From Clostridium sp. UBA4108 (GTDB lineage Bacteria; Bacillota; Clostridia; Clostridiales; Clostridiaceae): a stretch of 26,274 bases of DNA. The translations under genes and the position numbers were made by a program. The DNA lies in contig DFXM01000019.1 of the NCBI GenBank assembly GCA_002381695.1, forward strand, positions 1 to 26,274, read 5' to 3'. Under the pieces are notes generated by a model. It did no database searches, had not been told where the DNA came from, and saw only the letters and a program-made list of their open reading frames with translations. Below, one piece after another: positions 16,540 through 25,096 of the stretch (within the stretch, counting starts at the first letter, position 1; each line of letters starts with the position of its first letter).

Positions 16540-16773
16540 ATGTTAGCAGCACTTAAAATAGTTTTAATTGTCTCTACATTAATAGTTATTGTTTCAATAG
16601 CTCTTCAACAGAGTAAATCATCTGGATTAGGCGGATTAGTAGCAGGAACTTCTGAAACTTTTTATAGTAAGAATAAGACTAAAACAAAAGAATCTTTCTT
16701 AATGAAATTGACTATAGTATCATCAATAGTATTTGTTTTATGTGCTATCGGAATTAATATATTAATATCTTAA
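16540..16773 (+). CDS. secG: Preprotein translocase subunit SecG
   Basis: SecG is the small accessory membrane subunit of the SecYEG channel that aids protein export. The 77-residue protein has two transmembrane helices (about 3-23 and 54-75) linked by a loop with the typical LQQSKSSGLGGLVAGTSETF segment (23-42), and a basic stretch SKNKTKTKESF before helix 2. The ribosome site is GGGGGTG. It lies alone between eno and yerC with its own promoter and terminator. In many Firmicutes secG follows eno in this way. Confidence 0.93.
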   Translation: MLAALKIVLIVSTLIVIVSIALQQSKSSGLGGLVAGTSETFYSKNKTKTKESFLMKLTIVSSIVFVLCAIGINILIS

Positions 16774-16780
16774 TTTATAG

Positions 16781-16825
16781 AAATATGGTATAATTGCTTT
16801 GAGCTTTTATACCATATTTTTATTT
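16781..16825 (+). terminator. Intrinsic terminator after secG
   Basis: AAATATGGTATAA (16781-16793) pairs with TTATACCATATTT (16807-16819). Across a TT/TT internal loop the hairpin continues as GCT-TTG-AGC. A T-rich tail follows. Confidence 0.85.
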
Positions 16826-16838
16826 ATAATGCTTAAAG

Positions 16839-16858
16839 AAAACTTAACGTTAAGTTTT
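16839..16858. promoter_or_regulatory. Perfect 20-bp palindrome before the yerC promoter, candidate operator
   Basis: AAAACTTAAC followed by its exact reverse complement GTTAAGTTTT. It ends 11 bases before the -35 of the yerC promoter. No T-tail follows, so it is not a terminator. YerC belongs to the TrpR-like family, whose members bind dyads, so self-regulation is a reasonable guess. Confidence 0.5.
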
Positions 16859-16869
16859 TAACTTATGTG

Positions 16870-16898
16870 TTTACACTTTAAACTAATAAATTTATAAT
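16870..16898 (+). promoter_or_regulatory. Strong sigma-A promoter of yerC
   Basis: TTTACA (5/6), a 17-base spacer and a perfect TATAAT (16893-16898). Transcription should start near 16905, about 34 bases before the ATG. Confidence 0.8.
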
Positions 16899-16938
16899 AT
16901 AGGTATAAAATTGATTTATTTTATAGGTGGTGAACATT

Positions 16939-17256
16939 ATGGGGGATTATAAATCAAAACTTCAAAGTAAAGAAGTGGATTTTTTATTTGATGCAATAAA
17001 ATCTTTAGAAACAAGAGAGGAATTATATAGGTTTTTTGAAGATGTATGCACAATAAATGAAATAAAAGCAATGGAGCAAAGGCTTCAAGTTGCCAGGATG
17101 TTAAAAGCAAGAAGGACATATTTAGATATAGCAAGCACTACTGGCGCAAGCACAGCTACTATAAGTAGAGTTAATCGTTCTTTAAATTATGGAAATAATG
17201 GATATGATATTATTTTTGACAGAGTTAAGTGGAAGGATTATGAAGAGAAAGAATAA
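16939..17256 (+). CDS. YerC/YecD family TrpR-related DNA-binding protein
   Basis: This is a small regulator (105 residues) of the YerC/YecD family, related in fold to the tryptophan repressor. The N-terminal helices (5-55) form the dimer platform, with the conserved VCTINEIKAMEQRLQVARML stretch (36-55); the helix-turn-helix covers about 60-80 (TYLDIASTTGASTATISRVNR). Two GTG codons at 16927 and 16930 are in frame, but GGTGG (16926-16930) is the ribosome site for the ATG at 16939, 8 bases on, and that start gives the family's usual length. What it senses and controls is not known to me. It has a strong promoter and a candidate operator (16839-16858), and stands immediately before pcrA. Confidence 0.88.
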   Translation: MGDYKSKLQSKEVDFLFDAIKSLETREELYRFFEDVCTINEIKAMEQRLQVARMLKARRTYLDIASTTGASTATISRVNRSLNYGNNGYDIIFDRVKWKDYEEKE

Positions 17257-17269
17257 ATTTTAAATTAAT

Positions 17270-17300
17270 ACTCATGGATTTTTAATCCATGAGTTTTGTT
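17270..17300 (+). terminator. Intrinsic terminator after yerC
   Basis: ACTCATGGATT (17270-17280) pairs perfectly with AATCCATGAGT (17284-17294) around TTT. The tail is TTTGTTT. Confidence 0.85.
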
Positions 17301-17327
17301 TATATTTGAATTTATATGGTATATAAT
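17299..17327 (+). promoter_or_regulatory. Probable promoter of pcrA-ligA
   Basis: TTTATA (4/6), a 17-base spacer and a perfect TATAAT (17322-17327). The -35 touches the tail of the yerC terminator. The pcrA start is 37 bases after the -10. Confidence 0.5.
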
Positions 17328-17363
17328 AAAGAATAGTTTAATTTAAATTTTAGGAGTGATTAA

Positions 17364-19598
17364 ATGGATCTAAAAAATCTATTAAATAAAGAGCAATATG
17401 AGGCTTCTATAACAGTTAATGGGCCTCTTCTTATATTAGCAGGAGCGGGATCAGGAAAAACTAGGGTTTTAACCTATAGAATTGCACATATGATTAATGA
17501 TTTAAATATATATCCCTCTCAGATATTAGCAATAACTTTTACGAATAAAGCAGCAGGGGAAATGAAGGATAGAGTTAGAGCATTGGTTGGAGATGTAGCT
17601 AATAATATGTGGGTATCTACATTTCACTCAAGTTGCGTAAGAATTCTAAGAAGAGAAATCGATAAATTAGGATATAATAAAAACTTCACTATATATGACA
17701 GTTATGATTCTAAAGCATTGGTTAAGCAATGTATAAAAGAGCTCAATATAAATGATAAGGATATAACTGAAGCGGAAATATTAAGCAAAATTTCAGAAGC
17801 TAAAAATAAACTAATATCGGCTAAACAATATAAAGTATTAAATGAGAGTAATTTTAGAATTAATAAAATAGCAGATGTATATACCCTTTACGAGAAAAGA
17901 TTAAAAGCTAGTAACTCTCTAGATTTTGATGATTTAATATATCTAACAGTAAGATTATTTAAAGAGAATGAAGATACTAGAGATTTTTACAGAAGAAAAT
18001 TTAAATACATATTAGTAGATGAGTATCAAGATACAAATAAATGTCAATATGAGCTTATAAAGCTTTTAGTAAACGAAAATGAGAACATATGTGTAGTAGG
18101 CGATGATGACCAGTGTATATATGCATGGAGAGGAGCAGATATTAATAATATACTAGATTTTGAAAAAGATTTTCCAAATGCAAAAGTAGTTAAACTAGAG
18201 CAAAACTATAGATCAAAATCTAATATATTAGAAGCTGCAAACACAGTAATTAGAAATAATTCTCAAAGAAAAGATAAACAACTTAGAACTGAAAGTGAAG
18301 CTGGTGAGAGTTTAAAGGTATATAGAGCACACAGTGATATAGATGAAGGAAATTTTGTAGCAGGAGAAATAAAAAGACTAATTTCAGAAAAGGATAAGAG
18401 TTATAGGGATTTTGCAGTGCTTTATAGAATGAATTCTCAGTCACGTATATTTGAGGAGTCCTTTAGAAGAAGTGAAATACCTTACAAAATCGTTGGGGGA
18501 CTTAAGTTCTATGATAGAAAAGAAATAAAAGATATTATGGCATATTTAAAGCTTATAAATAATCCATTAGATGATATAAGCTTAAGAAGGATAATAAATG
18601 AACCTAAGAGAAGTATAGGTGATGCTACAGTTGAAAAGGTACAAAATTTCGCCAGTGAAAACAATATCTGTATGTATGATGCACTTCTAGATGTAGAGTT
18701 TGTTCCAAACTTGACACCAAGAGCAGTTGCATCTATAAACAAGTTTATATCCTTAATAAACAAATTTATAACATCCTGTGATGATATTAAGGTTTCAGAG
18801 CTTATAGAGTGTGTTTTAGAAGATAGCGGATATATGAAAGTGCTAAAAGAGTCTAAAGCAATAGAGGATGAGAGTAGAATTGAAAACTTAAAGGAACTTG
18901 TATCTGATGCAGTAGATTTTGAAAGTACTTCAGAGGATAAAACCTTACAGGCATTTTTAGAAAAAGTGACCTTGGTGTCAGATATAGATAATCTTGAAGA
19001 TGATGGTAATGCGGTAGTTATGATGACAGTACACAGTGCTAAGGGTCTAGAGTTTCCTGTAGTATATTTAGTTGGTATGGAGAATGGAATATTCCCAGGG
19101 ATGGCTTCATTAAATAGCTTCAATGAAATGGAAGAATCAAGGAGACTTTGTTATGTAGCTATTACGAGAGCAGAAGAGCTTTTATATATAACTTCAGCAG
19201 AACAAAGGATAGTTTTTGGAAGGACTGTAGCTTATTCATTATCTGATTTCGTCAGTGAAATTCCTAAGGAATTGAAAGAAAATATAAATGACAGAAATAG
19301 GACACAAAATACTGGAATGGTTAGGAATAATGCTAAACATTCTAGTGAGGCGACTTCTTTTAGAAATAGTTTTTTTAACGGAAATTCTAATATTAATATG
19401 ACACAATCTAAAAATTCTATAACAGGCATTAAAACTGAAGAATTATCTATAGGAAGAAAAGTAAAGCATGATAAATTTGGTATAGGTACAGTAGTTGCTA
19501 TTTCAAATGATGGTACAGAAGCGATTTTAACCATAGCCTTTAATAATATGGGGATAAAAAAATTAATGGCTAGTAAGGCACCATTAGAAGTTATATAA
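17364..19598 (+). CDS. pcrA: ATP-dependent DNA helicase PcrA (UvrD/Rep family)
   Basis: PcrA is a 3'-5' superfamily 1A helicase for nucleotide excision repair, rolling-circle replication and clearing RecA or stalled polymerase. Motifs in order: Q motif LNKEQYEA (7-14), Walker A GAGSGKT (27-33), Ia ITFTNKAAGEMKDR (57-70), II VDEYQDTN (218-225), III QCIYAWRGAD (250-259), IV NYRS, V MTVHSAKGLEF and VI CYVAITRAEELLYI. The C-terminal tail is divergent and ends in a Tudor-like module (about 690-744, GRKVKHDKFGIGTVVAISNDG), which in PcrA binds RNA polymerase. The 744 residues are full length. AGGAGTG precedes the ATG. ligA follows after 33 bases, so the two are co-transcribed, as in many Firmicutes. 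Confidence 0.97.
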   Translation: MDLKNLLNKEQYEASITVNGPLLILAGAGSGKTRVLTYRIAHMINDLNIYPSQILAITFTNKAAGEMKDRVRALVGDVANNMWVSTFHSSCVRILRREIDKLGYNKNFTIYDSYDSKALVKQCIKELNINDKDITEAEILSKISEAKNKLISAKQYKVLNESNFRINKIADVYTLYEKRLKASNSLDFDDLIYLTVRLFKENEDTRDFYRRKFKYILVDEYQDTNKCQYELIKLLVNENENICVVGDDDQCIYAWRGADINNILDFEKDFPNAKVVKLEQNYRSKSNILEAANTVIRNNSQRKDKQLRTESEAGESLKVYRAHSDIDEGNFVAGEIKRLISEKDKSYRDFAVLYRMNSQSRIFEESFRRSEIPYKIVGGLKFYDRKEIKDIMAYLKLINNPLDDISLRRIINEPKRSIGDATVEKVQNFASENNICMYDALLDVEFVPNLTPRAVASINKFISLINKFITSCDDIKVSELIECVLEDSGYMKVLKESKAIEDESRIENLKELVSDAVDFESTSEDKTLQAFLEKVTLVSDIDNLEDDGNAVVMMTVHSAKGLEFPVVYLVGMENGIFPGMASLNSFNEMEESRRLCYVAITRAEELLYITSAEQRIVFGRTVAYSLSDFVSEIPKELKENINDRNRTQNTGMVRNNAKHSSEATSFRNSFFNGNSNINMTQSKNSITGIKTEELSIGRKVKHDKFGIGTVVAISNDGTEAILTIAFNNMGIKKLMASKAPLEVI

Positions 19599-19631
19599 CA
19601 TCATATCAAAATAGAGAAAGGATGAAAATTC

Positions 19632-21629
19632 TTGGATGATATTAAGTATAATAGAATGTTGGAGTTAGTAGAGGAGCTAAACAAACATTCCTACAATTAC
19701 TATGCCCTTGATAATGCTACAATATCTGATGCGGAATATGATAAGCTCTATGATGAGTTAAGAGCTTTAGAGGCGGAGCTAGGGGAAGCAATTCCTCATT
19801 CTCCTACTCAACGTATTGGAGATATTACTTTAGTAGAATTTAAAAAACATTATCATAAAGCACCACTTTGGAGTCTAGATAAGTCTCAATCTATAGAAGG
19901 AATTAAAGAGTGGCATAATAGGAATTTGAAAGCTATAAAAGATTATAATTTAAATAATGAGGAAGAATTGCCTCCAATAAAATATGTAGTTACTAAAAAA
20001 TTTGATGGGCTTGCTATAAATTTAACCTATGATGAAAATGGATATTTAAAAGTAGCAGCGTCTAGAGGTACTGGTGAAGTTGGTGAAAATATAACAGCTC
20101 AAGTAAAAACTATAAAATCTGTGCCACTTAAAATTAACAATGGTCATGTAATCGAGGTTCATGGAGAAGCTATAATGACTAAAGAAGCTTTTAATAATTA
20201 TAACGAGAGTGCTGAGATTCCATTAAAGAATCTAAGAAATGGTGCTGCAGGAGCTTTAAGAAATCTCAATATAAATGAAGCCGCAAGAAGGAACCTATCA
20301 GCGTTCTTTTATGATGTTGGATACAATGAAGGTGAGAACTTTAAAACTTACAATGAGATGATAACCTTTATTAAAGCTATGGGATTGCCTACAGATAATT
20401 ATTTTAAAACTTGTACTTCTATTGAAGAGATACAGAATGAAATAAAGCACATTGAAGGAATGCGGAGTGAGTTAAACTATGATATAGATGGAGCAGTTAT
20501 AGCTGTGGATGATATTAGAACTAGAGAGGTATTAGGATATACCATTAAGTTTCCTAAGTGGGCTATAGCTTATAAATTTGAAGCGGAAGAAGCCACTACT
20601 AAGCTTATATCTGTAGAATGGAATGTAGGTAGGAGTGGAAGAGTTACACCTACAGCTATATTAGAACCAGTAGAACTTGCAGGGGCTACAGTTAAAAGAG
20701 CAACTCTTAATAATATGGATGATATAGCAAGAAAAGGGGTGAAATTAGGTTCCACAGTATTTGTGCGTCGTTCAAATGATGTTATTCCAGAAATTATGGG
20801 AGTGGTTGAAGAATCTTTAGAAAATGCTATAGAAATAGAAGATCCTAATATGTGTCCTAGTTGTGGAGAAAAACTGCTAAAAGAAGGGGTGCATTATTTC
20901 TGTGAAAATACTTTATCTTGTAAGCCTCAAATGGTAAAAACTATAGTTCATTATGCTAGCAGAGAAGCAATGAATATAGAGGGATTTAGTGAGAAGACTG
21001 CTGAGCAGTTGTTTGAAAAGCTAGGTATAAAATCTATTGCAGATCTATATAGGATAGAGAAAGAACAATTATTACCATTAGATAAATTTGGAGAGAAAAA
21101 GGCGGTTAATCTCATAAATGCATTAGAGAAGAGTAAGAATTGTGAGTTAGCATCTTTTATATATGCACTAGGTATACCTAATGTAGGAAAGAAAACAGCC
21201 AAAGATTTATCAAAGAAATTCAAATCACTCAAAGGCATTGAGGAAGCAACATTTGAACAGCTGGTGAATATACAGGATATTGGAGATATTGTAGCAAATA
21301 GTATAGTGGAGTTTTTTAACTCTGAAAAAGTGAAAGCAACTATAGAAGAGCTATTAGAATTAGGTGTAAAACCTGTTCATAGTGAAATGGAAGAAGTTGA
21401 AGTAGGAATATTCAAAGATAAAACTGTAGTTGTAACAGGTAGTTTAAAAAGTTTTTCAAGAAGCGAAGCAAAAGATAAACTAGAAAGCTTAGGAGCTAAG
21501 GTTTCAGGATCAGTGAGTAAAAAAACTGATTATGTTCTTGTAGGAGAAGAACCGGGTTCAAAATATACTAAAGCAATAGAACTGGGAATAAAAGTTATTA
21601 CAGAAGAAGATTTTATTTTAATGATATAA
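19632..21629 (+). CDS. ligA: NAD-dependent DNA ligase LigA
   Basis: LigA seals nicks between Okazaki fragments and in repair, using NAD as AMP donor. Domains: Ia with the YY-x(5)-ISDAEYDKLYDEL segment (23-43), adenylation domain with KFDG where Lys123 is the adenylated residue, YDIDGAVI (283-290), KFPKWAIAYKF (306-316), an OB fold, a four-Cys zinc site (Cys408, 411, 424, 430), helix-hairpin-helix repeats and a BRCT domain (about 593-665). It has 665 residues. The start is TTG at 19632 with AAAGGA 9 bases before; the next Met (residue 9) would trim the NMN-binding domain. PLWSLDK replaces the common PMLSLDN, a form I associate with clostridial ligases. Confidence 0.96.
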   Translation: MDDIKYNRMLELVEELNKHSYNYYALDNATISDAEYDKLYDELRALEAELGEAIPHSPTQRIGDITLVEFKKHYHKAPLWSLDKSQSIEGIKEWHNRNLKAIKDYNLNNEEELPPIKYVVTKKFDGLAINLTYDENGYLKVAASRGTGEVGENITAQVKTIKSVPLKINNGHVIEVHGEAIMTKEAFNNYNESAEIPLKNLRNGAAGALRNLNINEAARRNLSAFFYDVGYNEGENFKTYNEMITFIKAMGLPTDNYFKTCTSIEEIQNEIKHIEGMRSELNYDIDGAVIAVDDIRTREVLGYTIKFPKWAIAYKFEAEEATTKLISVEWNVGRSGRVTPTAILEPVELAGATVKRATLNNMDDIARKGVKLGSTVFVRRSNDVIPEIMGVVEESLENAIEIEDPNMCPSCGEKLLKEGVHYFCENTLSCKPQMVKTIVHYASREAMNIEGFSEKTAEQLFEKLGIKSIADLYRIEKEQLLPLDKFGEKKAVNLINALEKSKNCELASFIYALGIPNVGKKTAKDLSKKFKSLKGIEEATFEQLVNIQDIGDIVANSIVEFFNSEKVKATIEELLELGVKPVHSEMEEVEVGIFKDKTVVVTGSLKSFSRSEAKDKLESLGAKVSGSVSKKTDYVLVGEEPGSKYTKAIELGIKVITEEDFILMI

Positions 21630-21633
21630 AAAA

Positions 21634-21668
21634 TGTCCATAGATCTTTAGGGTCTATGGATATTTTAT
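21634..21668. terminator. Bidirectional terminator between ligA and the small minus-strand gene
   Basis: TCCATAGA (21636-21643) pairs with TCTATGGA (21653-21660), extended inward by three weaker pairs. The plus tail is TATTTTAT. The A6 run at 21628-21633 gives a better U tail for transcripts coming from the minus strand. Confidence 0.75.
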
Positions 21669-21692
21669 GTTAACTTTCATTAATATTATCAA

Positions 21693-21920
21693 TTAATTCT
21701 GGTCAGTATCTTTTTTCGATATCTTTTCTTCTTTTTTCTTTTCCCTTACATTAAGGTAGGATATATTTAAAATATGAGAAATTTTTTCTAACAGGTAGTT
21801 TGTATATCTTATTTGACTATATAAATAATTAAAAACTACAAATCCCCATATTGCTATTGTCATAAAAACAACAAGTGCTGATATAGCTAAGATCTTTAAA
21901 GTAATATCTAAATAAATCAT
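21693..21920 (-). CDS. Small single-span membrane protein, unknown function
   Basis: A 75-residue protein begins MIYLDITLKILAISALVVF. One transmembrane helix covers about residues 8-34, followed by a polar/amphipathic segment (YSQIRYTNYLLEKISHILN) and a Lys/Glu-rich C-terminus. An open frame continues 29 codons upstream, but a perfect AGGAGG lies 5 bases before this ATG, which decides the start. An extended -10 lies about 38 bases upstream. The basic cytoplasmic-looking tail suggests anchoring or contact with a partner, but I recognise no family. It is divergent from the solute-binding protein gene and could share its control region. Confidence 0.65.
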   Translation of the reverse strand: MIYLDITLKILAISALVVFMTIAIWGFVVFNYLYSQIRYTNYLLEKISHILNISYLNVREKKKEEKISKKDTDQN

Positions 21921-21957
21921 GGCAACCTCCTGTATTACTACTGAAATAATTATACAC

Positions 21958-21966
21958 ATTATATCA
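21958..21966 (-). promoter_or_regulatory. Extended -10 promoter of the small membrane protein gene
   Basis: Read on the minus strand: TG-A-TATAAT, a perfect -10 with extended TG, and no clear -35. It fits a short leader before the ATG at 21920. Confidence 0.5.
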
Positions 21967-22081
21967 CATCTGATATTTATAATCATTAATTTTATGTGAA
22001 TTAGCAATTGTAGGGTTAATTACATGAATTTATGTAAATAATTTATCTAGGTATAAGTTTAACTTGATATGAGGTGCTGTT

Positions 22082-23665
22082 ATGAAAAAAATAATTTTCA
22101 TTATATTTACGGTAATTATAATCTTATTTACCATAAAAATACAGAGAGAGAGTTTGCAAGTTCAAATAGATTCAAAGGAGAATATAACCTATTCTATAAA
22201 TGAAAGACCTTCTGATTTAAATATGACTAAATCACAGAATTTAAGAGAAAAGGATTTGTTAATATCTTTATTTCAAGGATTAGTCAAAGAAGATAAAAAT
22301 GGAGAAATAATTCCAGCATTAGCAGAAAGTTATAAAATATCAGAGGATGGGTTAGAATATAGTTTTAAGTTAAGAGAAAATGTTTACTATAGTACTGGTG
22401 AAAAAATTCAAACAGAAGACTATATAGAGTTTTATAAGGAATTTTTAGGAGATAAGGAAAATTTATATGCTCAGTATTTAGATTGTATATTCGGAGCAAA
22501 AGACTTTAGGGAGGGCAAAGGCGATTTTTCTAAAGTTGCAATAATGAAAAGAGAATCAAATAACCTAGTATTTAGATTAAATTATGTTACTCCTTATTTT
22601 ATAGAGATGTTAGCGCATCCAGTATTTGTGCTTAGAGATTATGAAAAACTTAAAGTCAAATATGAAGATTGTTATAAAAATATTAGATATACAGGTCCAT
22701 TTATTATTAATAATATAGAGAATAAAGATGTTTATTTAAGCAAAAATGCAAAATATTACAATGAAAAAAGTATTACTGACGAAAGTATTAGATTTATATT
22801 TAATGAAAATTCCGAAGAAGCATTGGCACAGTTTCAAACTACTGAAAATGAAGAGTATAAAAACTCTATAGATATACTTTCAGATGTACCTGCTAATGAG
22901 TATGCTAGACTTTCAGAAGAAGGCAGTATTCAAAGCTTTAAGGGGAGTACAGTTTATTATTTAAGTTTTAATTTAGATAATAAAATGAATAAAGATATTA
23001 ATTTTAGAAAGTCAATTAATGAATTACTATCAAAGGAATATTATTCACAACAGATTTCATCAGATATAATAAAGCCAGCATGGTCTTATATATATGAGGA
23101 TTATCAACAAGAGAAAAGTTTTCCTACCTTTGGCAATAGTAAGATGGCATTAGAGTATTATGAGAATTGTAAAGTTAAAGACGAAGAGATTATATTGATA
23201 TATGAGGATAGCCCACTAAATAAGAGAATTGCAGAAACTATTTCCAAAGATATAGAAGAGGATTTAAATGTAAATATGAGTATTAAAGGTGTAAGTGATG
23301 AGAGCTGGAAAGAAGCAATTAAAAGTGGAGAATATCATCTGATATTACAAAAGGTAACTCCAATTTTTAATGATTCAATAGAATACTATAATACATTCAA
23401 AAGTAATGATATAAATAATTTAATTAAGTATAATAATCCCAGATATGATGAGTTAATAAAAAGTATGTGGAATGAGGTAAATAAGGAGAAAAGATACGAG
23501 ATTTACAGACAATGTGAAGAAATATTAAAAAGTGATTTACCATCAATACCTGTATATTATCTAGACACAGGATTATGTGTAGACAAAGAAATTATAGGTA
23601 TTCACACTACAAATTCTGGAAATGTCATACTAGATAATATAAAAAAACTACCTAATAAAAGGTAG
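22082..23665 (+). CDS. Family 5 extracellular solute-binding protein (peptide-binding OppA/DppA-like), non-lipoprotein
   Basis: A substrate-binding protein of the SBP_bac_5 family, which captures peptides, nickel or other solutes for ABC importers. The family start of the mature domain is visible: LFQGLVKEDKNGEIIPALAE (65-84), the EDGLEYSFKLRENVYYSTGE stretch, and the late SDLPSIPVYYLDTGLC. The length of 527 residues is normal. It has a hydrophobic N-terminus (4-18) but no lipobox cysteine, unlike typical Gram-positive members, so it may be held by an uncleaved helix or released. The ribosome site GAGGTG lies 6 bases before the ATG. No permease or ATPase gene lies nearby, so it is an orphan that either serves a distant transporter or acts as a sensor. 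The ligand is unknown. Confidence 0.82.
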   Translation: MKKIIFIIFTVIIILFTIKIQRESLQVQIDSKENITYSINERPSDLNMTKSQNLREKDLLISLFQGLVKEDKNGEIIPALAESYKISEDGLEYSFKLRENVYYSTGEKIQTEDYIEFYKEFLGDKENLYAQYLDCIFGAKDFREGKGDFSKVAIMKRESNNLVFRLNYVTPYFIEMLAHPVFVLRDYEKLKVKYEDCYKNIRYTGPFIINNIENKDVYLSKNAKYYNEKSITDESIRFIFNENSEEALAQFQTTENEEYKNSIDILSDVPANEYARLSEEGSIQSFKGSTVYYLSFNLDNKMNKDINFRKSINELLSKEYYSQQISSDIIKPAWSYIYEDYQQEKSFPTFGNSKMALEYYENCKVKDEEIILIYEDSPLNKRIAETISKDIEEDLNVNMSIKGVSDESWKEAIKSGEYHLILQKVTPIFNDSIEYYNTFKSNDINNLIKYNNPRYDELIKSMWNEVNKEKRYEIYRQCEEILKSDLPSIPVYYLDTGLCVDKEIIGIHTTNSGNVILDNIKKLPNKR

Positions 23666-23671
23666 TTTTTT
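23642..23671. terminator. Bidirectional terminator between convergent genes
   Basis: AAAAAACTACCT pairs with AGGTAGTTTTTT around six bases. With A6 on the left and T6 on the right it works on both strands. The stop codon of the solute-binding protein lies inside the right arm, and the minus-strand gene ends 7 bases beyond. Confidence 0.9.
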
Positions 23672-23678
23672 ATGTTGA

Positions 23679-25076
23679 TTATAAAAGTGTATTTATATAT
23701 ATAAGTATGAAAAATGAAAGCATATTTTTATAGGAATCAAAGCTATGTTTATAATGTTTGTAGCTTTCCTTTTTTCTATTTAAGGTTATATTTTTTACTA
23801 AAATTGGAGCAAATTCATAACTGTTAGAACTGGTTGAAGAAGAAATATTAAAATAATCATCATTTAAGAAATCATCAGATTTACAAGAAAAGTTCCTATA
23901 TCTTTCAGCGTCATCTATATCTGGAGGTTCAGGCCATCTAAGTATTAAGCCTGAATTAACAACTTGATTTTTATATAGGTTTTGAACTTTAACTGAATGA
24001 AGTTGTTTTTCTTCATCATCTAAAATGGTATTATGAATTAAAAACATAGATAGATATAATACTATTTCATCAGAAGAGAATTTATGCTCTTTGTCAGAGG
24101 AGTATTTTATGAAGACACCTAAAGTATCATCATAAAGATTTTCAAGTAAATTAAATATATCTATGCTAGCATCTTTAAATTTAGTTAAATTAGTATGTTT
24201 ATAGAGAATAATATTATTTAAATAACAAAGGCAAGATATGCTTATATTATCTCTAATTATCGAAGCAGGCATATGTTTAATATTTTCTATCATTAATTCA
24301 GAGAAGTCTAAGAGTAAGTCCATTACTTCTTCAGATACCTCTTCAGATTTAGAACAATCATATAATATGTTAAATGCAAAACAGATTTTTACTAATTCAT
24401 CATGAGAGGTATTATATATTTCATGCTTGTACTGTTTAAACATATTTAAAATCTCTAGTGCAAAATTTTTGAAGTGTTCTGACTCATTATTAGCAAGGGT
24501 TGAGTACTTATAGTAACATGCCATTAATAATGCTTGAGTAGAAAATTTAAAATCTAAATCTTTGTCAGTAAGTACATATTCCTTTTGTAACGGATCAGAG
24601 GAATCATATTTATCTACGAATACACCTTGTTGACTGCGGCAATATAAAGCGAAAAATTCCAATTGCTCTTTAGTTAAATCTACATAAGTTCGTTTAAGAG
24701 AATATTTAGCATCATCTATATCCAAAAATTTACTATAGTAATCTGAAAGATATAATAAGCATAAGTTCATATAGCCATTAGCGCATATGTTTATTTCTCT
24801 TTTAAATTTACGATGATTCCAAATAAATTTATCACCATCTTTTATTAATTTACCATCAGCTTTTCTATACACACAAAGAAGTGGAGAAATAGAGCTATTT
24901 ATGGTATCATCATTAGGTAATATTCTATTCTTAAGTTCAAGATTTTTTGAAACAATTCCACAGCTAGAGTGAAAAGTTATATGTCTTAAGGCTTCTTTAG
25001 ATAGATGAAATAATTGACTTTGAATATTATCAATATTAAGTAAGTTAACTCTTAAGAATGGACCAATATATTTCAA
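23679..25076 (-). CDS. Conserved-looking protein of unknown function with internal repeat
   Basis: I do not recognise this 465-residue protein. It is mostly helical in appearance and lacks a signal peptide. Two segments look duplicated: GVFVDKYDSS (151-160) followed by DLDFKFST and a helix with ACYYKYSTLANN, and GVFIKYSSDKE (320-330) followed by HKFSSDEI and a helix with FLIHNTILDD. A third GLILRWPEPP (376-385) ends a similar helix. Repeated helix pairs each closed by a G-hydrophobic-F/L turn would suit an alpha/alpha barrel, as in six-hairpin glycosidases, but no catalytic pattern is evident. The C-terminus is hydrophobic (SFFILIYINTLL). The start is TTG, with GGTGGTG 5 bases before it; no ATG fits. 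It is divergent from rdgB and convergent with the solute-binding protein gene. Confidence 0.7.
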   Translation of the reverse strand: MKYIGPFLRVNLLNIDNIQSQLFHLSKEALRHITFHSSCGIVSKNLELKNRILPNDDTINSSISPLLCVYRKADGKLIKDGDKFIWNHRKFKREINICANGYMNLCLLYLSDYYSKFLDIDDAKYSLKRTYVDLTKEQLEFFALYCRSQQGVFVDKYDSSDPLQKEYVLTDKDLDFKFSTQALLMACYYKYSTLANNESEHFKNFALEILNMFKQYKHEIYNTSHDELVKICFAFNILYDCSKSEEVSEEVMDLLLDFSELMIENIKHMPASIIRDNISISCLCYLNNIILYKHTNLTKFKDASIDIFNLLENLYDDTLGVFIKYSSDKEHKFSSDEIVLYLSMFLIHNTILDDEEKQLHSVKVQNLYKNQVVNSGLILRWPEPPDIDDAERYRNFSCKSDDFLNDDYFNISSSTSSNSYEFAPILVKNITLNRKKESYKHYKHSFDSYKNMLSFFILIYINTLL

Positions 25077-25096
25077 AATAACACCACCACAATATT

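Noticed and set aside
18509..19123. 204-codon minus-strand open frame opposite pcrA
   Set aside because: It lies fully inside pcrA motifs, is Ser/Leu-rich as expected of an antisense shadow, and lacks a ribosome site.
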